Shown one piece after another: positions 59,768 to 63,239 of a stretch of 63,239 nucleotides of DNA. The DNA lies in the NCBI GenBank assembly GCA_022769665.1, contig JALEIR010000082.1, positions 1 through 63,239 on the forward strand. Reading direction: 5' to 3'. The translations under genes were made by a program, and so were the position numbers. Every line of letters begins with the position of its first letter. Position 1 is the first letter of the stretch. The DNA comes from Lachnospiraceae bacterium (GTDB lineage: Bacteria; Bacillota; Clostridia; Lachnospirales; Lachnospiraceae). The notes below the pieces were generated by a model, which worked only from the letters and a program-made list of their open reading frames with translations, had not been told where the DNA came from and made no database searches.

Positions 59768-61096
59768 ATGAAATCCGCCAAAAGCCACCCTCTGGTTACG
59801 GGTACGCTTATCCTCACAATTACCGGGCTTCTGAGCCGCATCATCGGTTTCTTTTATCGCATCTACCTTTCCCGACTTTTCGGAGAAGAAGGAATGGGAC
59901 TCTATCAGCTTCTTAGCCCTGTTTTGTCCATCTCCTTTTCTCTTACTGCAGCCGGATACCAGACAGCAATCTCCAAACTTGTTGCAGAGCAAAGTGCCAC
60001 CATAAAAACCCCTTCCCTGCGTTCCATGTTCGCAGGTTTAAGTATATCCATTCCGCTGTCTCTGCTCTGTAATGCCGCTATCTACTTCGGAGCGGATTTC
60101 ATTGCCGAAAATCTGATACGGGAGTCCAGAACAGCTCCCATGCTCCGCATTCTGTCCTTCTCCATCCCCTTAAGTGCCGTTCATTCCTGTGTCAACGGTT
60201 ATTTCTACGGCATCAAAAAAGCCGGTATTCCAGCCGCTTCCCAGCTGTTGGAGCAGGTAACACGGGTAGGTTGTGTCTATCTTGTCTCTGCCCGCTTCCT
60301 GGCTGAAAACAAAATGCCTTCCATCGGTGTAGCAGTCTTGGGTCTGACTGTGGGAGAGTTTTTTTCCATGCTGTTTTCCGCCGCTTCCGTGTGGCATTGC
60401 AGTTATAGATTATCCCGGCTCTCCAATCCGCTTTTCTCATCTTTCCCAGGGTTATACCGTGGACTTCTTTCCATGGCATTGCCCCTTACCGCGAATCGCC
60501 TTATTCTGAATATGCTTCAAAGTGTGGAAGCCGTCTCCATTCCTTCCATGCTGAAGCGTTACGGTTATGACAACATTACTGCCTTAAGTGTATACGGTGT
60601 CTTAACCGGTATGGCTATGCCGTTTATTTACTTTCCCAATGCGGTGACCGGTTCTGTTGCCGTTCTCCTGCTTCCTCTCATTTCTGAAAATGATGCGCTG
60701 GGAAAAAAGGATGCTGTTCGAAACGCCACCGTCAAAACCATAAAATACTGCGGATTTATGGGTTTCTGCTGTATGATTGTCTTCGTATGCTTCGGCCGTT
60801 GGGCAGGTACCGCCGTTTTTCACAGCCCTCTGGCAGGCTACTTTATTACAACCATGGGCTTCATCTGCCCTTTTTTGTATCTGGACACTACACTTTCCAG
60901 CATCCTCCAGGGACTGGGTAAAGCAGGACATATTTTTGTCATGAACGTCATCTGTCTTCTGATTCGTCTGTCTTTCATCTTTTTTGCTGTTCCGAGTGTC
61001 GGTATCAAAGGCTATCTGTGGGGACTTCTGGTCAGTCAGTTAACGTTGGGAATTCTCTACCTGATGTGTTTGTACCGCTTTCTGCGACAGGCATAA
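59768..61096 (+). CDS. spoVB: SpoVB-like polysaccharide flippase (MOP superfamily)
   Basis: The 442-residue protein has the SpoVB/MurJ-like pattern with 12-14 membrane helices, starting KSHPLVTGTLILTITGLLSRIIGFFYRI and GEEGMGLYQLLSPVLSISFS. SpoVB is needed for spore cortex synthesis and probably flips lipid-linked peptidoglycan precursors across the outer forespore membrane. Clostridia often carry several paralogues, so it might serve another polysaccharide. It is transcribed on the plus strand from the 158-base divergent region shared with nifS and ends at a bidirectional hairpin. Confidence 0.85.
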   Translation: MKSAKSHPLVTGTLILTITGLLSRIIGFFYRIYLSRLFGEEGMGLYQLLSPVLSISFSLTAAGYQTAISKLVAEQSATIKTPSLRSMFAGLSISIPLSLLCNAAIYFGADFIAENLIRESRTAPMLRILSFSIPLSAVHSCVNGYFYGIKKAGIPAASQLLEQVTRVGCVYLVSARFLAENKMPSIGVAVLGLTVGEFFSMLFSAASVWHCSYRLSRLSNPLFSSFPGLYRGLLSMALPLTANRLILNMLQSVEAVSIPSMLKRYGYDNITALSVYGVLTGMAMPFIYFPNAVTGSVAVLLLPLISENDALGKKDAVRNATVKTIKYCGFMGFCCMIVFVCFGRWAGTAVFHSPLAGYFITTMGFICPFLYLDTTLSSILQGLGKAGHIFVMNVICLLIRLSFIFFAVPSVGIKGYLWGLLVSQLTLGILYLMCLYRFLRQA

Positions 61097-61100
61097 AACA

Positions 61101-61139
61101 AGCGCCTCCCGTAAATAACGGTGGCGCTCTAAAATTTTT
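61101..61139. terminator. Bidirectional terminator between spoVB-like gene and 132-aa gene
   Basis: AGCGCC-T-CCCGT (61101-61112) pairs with ACGGTGGCGCT (61118-61128), one mismatch. TTTTT follows on the plus strand, and TTGTTTT follows on the minus strand, so it serves both converging genes. It overlaps the stop codon of the minus-strand gene. Confidence 0.85.
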
Positions 61140-61527
61140 GTATTACAGTTCCGTCGGCACTTTCATTGGTGTACAAATTTCTGGAGTTTCCAACAAAATA
61201 CTGATACTGCTGTAGAATGCTGTCCTTTTTCATATCGTCGATTGCTTTCTCCATATCAAGAGAATGTATATCACTATCCTTACCTATGTACCCGAAATCC
61301 TCCTGCCTGTTGAAGGTAATCGATATATCCTCCAACGGAGCATCCTTTCGTTCCGGAACGGTAACGGAGGTGCTTTCATGGGCAGTCAACTGAACGGCAG
61401 CTTCCGCATCACGCGCCAGTCGATCCTGTTCCCGAACCTCATCCAGGCTGACGCTGGGAATAACCGGAACCTTATAGTTCTGAAGGAAACTGCTGTAATC
61501 GCTGAATCCGTTTATTCCAATGCCCAC
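61129..61527 (-). CDS. Unrecognised 132-residue hydrophilic protein
   Basis: No family is recognised. The frame starts at a GTG (61525-61527) with a strong AAGGAGGTG eight bases upstream, giving MGIGINGFSDYSSFLQNYKV. The middle is acidic and polar. The C-terminal part (about residues 82-115) is probably helical, DIHSLDMEKAIDDMKKDSIL followed by QQYQYFVGNSRNLY, and looks conserved in style. There are no membrane segments or cysteines. It is transcribed alone, between nrdR and a spoVB-like gene. The AAGGAGG site supports real expression. Confidence 0.8.
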   Translation of the reverse strand: MGIGINGFSDYSSFLQNYKVPVIPSVSLDEVREQDRLARDAEAAVQLTAHESTSVTVPERKDAPLEDISITFNRQEDFGYIGKDSDIHSLDMEKAIDDMKKDSILQQYQYFVGNSRNLYTNESADGTVIQKF

Positions 61528-61608
61528 ATCTTCACCTCCTTTTCACTTTATCCTTTGTAATATATTCCCTGTGTAACATATATCGGTATCTTTCAGCCAA
61601 AGCTTAGA

Positions 61609-62058
61609 CTACTTCAGCATTTTTTTCAGCTCGTCCATAAAGGTATTGACATCTTTAAACTCTCTGTACACAGACGCAAAACGCACATAAGCAACTGCGT
61701 CCAAATCCTTCAGTTTGTTCATCAGGAGCTCACCGATTACCTGGCTGGAGATTTCTTTTTCTTCCATATTGGTAATCTCATTTTCCACTTCATCCACCAG
61801 ATTGGTAATCTGCTGCGCACTCACCGGACGCTTGTGACACGCGCGGAGGACTCCCGCCTCAATCTTGGAACGGTCGTACGTTTCTCTGTTGTTATCCTTC
61901 TTAATAATAATTAACGGAATCGTCTCTATCTTTTCATAGGTGGTAAATCGTTTGCCACACTCATCACAGACACGTCTGCGCCGAATGGAATTGTTGTCCT
62001 CAGCGGGTCTGGAGTCAATTACTCTTGTATTTTCGTGATTGCAAAAAGGACACTTCAT
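61609..62058 (-). CDS. nrdR: Transcriptional repressor NrdR
   Basis: NrdR represses ribonucleotide reductase genes in response to dATP/ATP. The 149-residue protein has the N-terminal zinc ribbon (MKCPFCNHENTRVIDSR with C3, C6 and RRVCDECGKRFTTYE) and an ATP-cone domain (PLIIIKKDNNRETYDRSKIE). Length is typical (about 150). AGGAGAGAAC precedes the ATG. No nrd operon is near; NrdR acts at distant sites. Confidence 0.97.
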   Translation of the reverse strand: MKCPFCNHENTRVIDSRPAEDNNSIRRRRVCDECGKRFTTYEKIETIPLIIIKKDNNRETYDRSKIEAGVLRACHKRPVSAQQITNLVDEVENEITNMEEKEISSQVIGELLMNKLKDLDAVAYVRFASVYREFKDVNTFMDELKKMLK

Positions 62059-62124
62059 AGGTTCTCTCCTCTTCAGTTATTTTTGCCAAAAATGTATAGA
62101 TATTCACTATCAAATTTATCACAA

Positions 62125-62358
62125 TTAACAGTGGATGTCAACCAGTATGATATCCGGTCCAATCTGACAGATATCCTTAAAGGGAATCACTATATTCGGC
62201 TCGCAATTTAAGAAACTCAGTATCCTGTTGTTTCCCGGTACCATAATCTTACAGATACATCCGCTGCAGGAATCGAATTCCAAATCACAGACCTTCCCCA
62301 GCTTTTTACAATCCTTAACATTGATGACATCTTTGCATTTCAACTCAGAAAAAAGCAT
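62125..62358 (-). CDS. ylmC: YlmC/YmxH-family PRC-barrel sporulation protein
   Basis: The 77-residue protein starts at an ATG (62356-62358, MLFSELKCKDVINVKDCKKLG) with GGTGAG upstream; a GTG three codons earlier is less likely. It is a small PRC-barrel protein (CDLEFDSCSGCICKIMVPG) of the YlmC/YmxH family, linked to sporulation in Firmicutes and often near sigG. It contains five cysteines in the first half and a terminal Cys, notable for its size. Function is unproven. Confidence 0.9.
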   Translation of the reverse strand: MLFSELKCKDVINVKDCKKLGKVCDLEFDSCSGCICKIMVPGNNRILSFLNCEPNIVIPFKDICQIGPDIILVDIHC

Positions 62359-62515
62359 TCTGCTCACCGATATCCGTTTTTATCAATATATGCCGTTACT
62401 GTCTTCCCCGGTACAAAAATATCGTTCCCTGAAACGGAATAATTTCCGCTCCGGAGTACATACTACCACTATCCATTCTATAATACAGGCGCACGGCGCG
62501 GAAATGAGGAAAAGC

Positions 62516-63239
62516 ATGGCACAGGGTAAAGTCGAAATCTGCGGGGTAAATACTTCCAAACTCCCTCTACTGAAAACCGAAGAAAAAGAAGCTTTGTTTC
62601 ATCAAATCGAAGCGGGGGATTCAAAAGCCCGGGAAACCTACATTGAGGGAAATCTTCGTCTTGTCCTAAGCGTTATCAAACGCTTTTCCTCCAGCAGTGA
62701 AAATGTAGATGATTTATTCCAGATTGGTTGTATCGGTCTGATTAAGGCAATCGATAATTTTGATTCCTCTCTGAATGTCAAGTTTTCCACCTATGCGGTT
62801 CCCATGATAATCGGAGAAATCAGACGTTTTCTTAGGGACAACAGCAACAGCATCAGAGTCTCCCGCTCCCTGAAGGATACTGCATACAAAGCAATTTACG
62901 CCAGGGAAACTCTTACCAGAAAGAACTTAAAGGAGCCATCCATTGAGGAAATTGCAGCCGAAATCGGCGTTGCCAAGGAGGATATCGCCTATGCTCTGGA
63001 CGCCATTCAAAATCCAATGAGTCTCTACGAGCCGATATTTACCGACGGAGGAGATACTCTCTATGTTATGGATCAAATCAGCGACAAGAAAAATAAGGAA
63101 GAAACCTGGGTAGAACACCTCTCCCTGAGCGAAGCCATGAAGAAATTAAACCCCAGAGAACACGAAATTATATCCCTGAGGTTTTTTGAAGGGAAGACGC
63201 AAATGGAGGTTGCTGACTATATCGGCATCTCCCAGGCAC
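62516..63239 (+). CDS. sigG: Late forespore sigma factor SigG (3' part beyond the right edge)
   Basis: SigG directs late forespore gene expression. The start ATG (62516-62518) has GAGGAAAA upstream and gives MAQGKVEICGVNTSKLPLLK, the characteristic SigG N-terminus. Sigma regions follow: LFHQIEAGDSKARETYIEGN, region 2 (FSSSSENVDDLFQIGCIGLI), IGEIRRFLRDNSNSIRVSRS and region 4 up to TQMEVADYIGISQA, where the window ends; only about 15-20 residues are missing. It diverges from ylmC. Clear SigF-type promoter elements were not identified in the 157-base gap. Confidence 0.95.
   Translation, partial: MAQGKVEICGVNTSKLPLLKTEEKEALFHQIEAGDSKARETYIEGNLRLVLSVIKRFSSSSENVDDLFQIGCIGLIKAIDNFDSSLNVKFSTYAVPMIIGEIRRFLRDNSNSIRVSRSLKDTAYKAIYARETLTRKNLKEPSIEEIAAEIGVAKEDIAYALDAIQNPMSLYEPIFTDGGDTLYVMDQISDKKNKEETWVEHLSLSEAMKKLNPREHEIISLRFFEGKTQMEVADYIGISQA

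Noticed and set aside
62359..62515. SigF-type promoter before sigG
   Set aside because: Partial matches to GG-rich -10 motifs exist, but none had a convincing -35 at proper spacing.
1..63239. CRISPR arrays, insertion sequences or prophage
   Set aside because: No regularly spaced direct repeats, transposases, integrases or phage structural genes were found; the FliY repeat is coding and in frame.

Overview
The window looks like a chromosomal segment of a motile, endospore-forming, Gram-positive anaerobe of the class Clostridia, most likely a Lachnospiraceae-type genome. The grounds are a PolC-type DNA polymerase III, CodY, a FliY-type flagellar switch protein, the sporulation genes sigK, sigG, gpr, spoIIP and a spoVB-like flippase, strong AGGAGG ribosome-binding sites, TTG/GTG starts (rpsT, motA, sigK) and moderate GC content. 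The family-level placement is inference. No rRNA, CRISPR array, transposase or integrase was found.

Region 1 (1-18.9 kb, all minus strand) is one long flagellar operon. Read in the direction of transcription it is flgB-flgC-fliE-fliF-fliG-fliH-fliI-fliJ-motE/ylxF-like-fliK-flgD-flagellar operon protein-flgE-flbD(swrD)-motA-motB-fliL-fliM-fliY-cheY-fliO-fliP-fliQ, running off the left edge. It encodes rod, MS ring, switch, export gate and ATPase, hook, stator and a CheY. It starts just downstream of codY, with tandem promoter-like sequences between the codY terminator and flgB, and contains two internal hairpins.

Region 2 (19-24.7 kb) holds codY, topA, a tRNA-Glu(CTC) gene on the plus strand, and a small accessory-looking module: an XRE-AbrB fusion regulator overlapping a membrane acyltransferase gene, a possible 35-aa ORF and a 100-nt nested inverted repeat. 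A degenerate 16-bp direct repeat of the tRNA 3' end lies on the far side of this module.

Region 3 (24.7-41.4 kb, minus) holds housekeeping and sporulation genes: comM, dprA, ispG and polC; then pilT with a degenerate HD-GYP-like gene; and gpr-spoIIP-lepA-hemW-sigK. The plus-strand rpsT diverges from gpr, an arrangement known in other spore formers.

Region 4 (41.5-47.2 kb) holds rpsT, a TPM-domain/zinc-ribbon membrane protein pair, and the glycolytic operon gap-pgk-tpiA, which has a strong hairpin between gap and pgk.

Region 5 (47.4-63.2 kb) mixes signalling and maintenance genes. These are a 7TM hybrid phosphorelay kinase followed by a PHP histidinol-phosphatase-like gene, an OB-fold-like unknown protein, mnmA, a YccF protein, a complete Bce-type peptide sensing/detoxification module (bceR-bceS and bceA-bceB) with a matching regulator site, nifS-nifU for Fe-S and thiolation sulfur, a spoVB-like flippase, an unknown 132-aa protein, nrdR, a ylmC/ymxH PRC-barrel protein, and the 5' part of sigG cut by the right edge.
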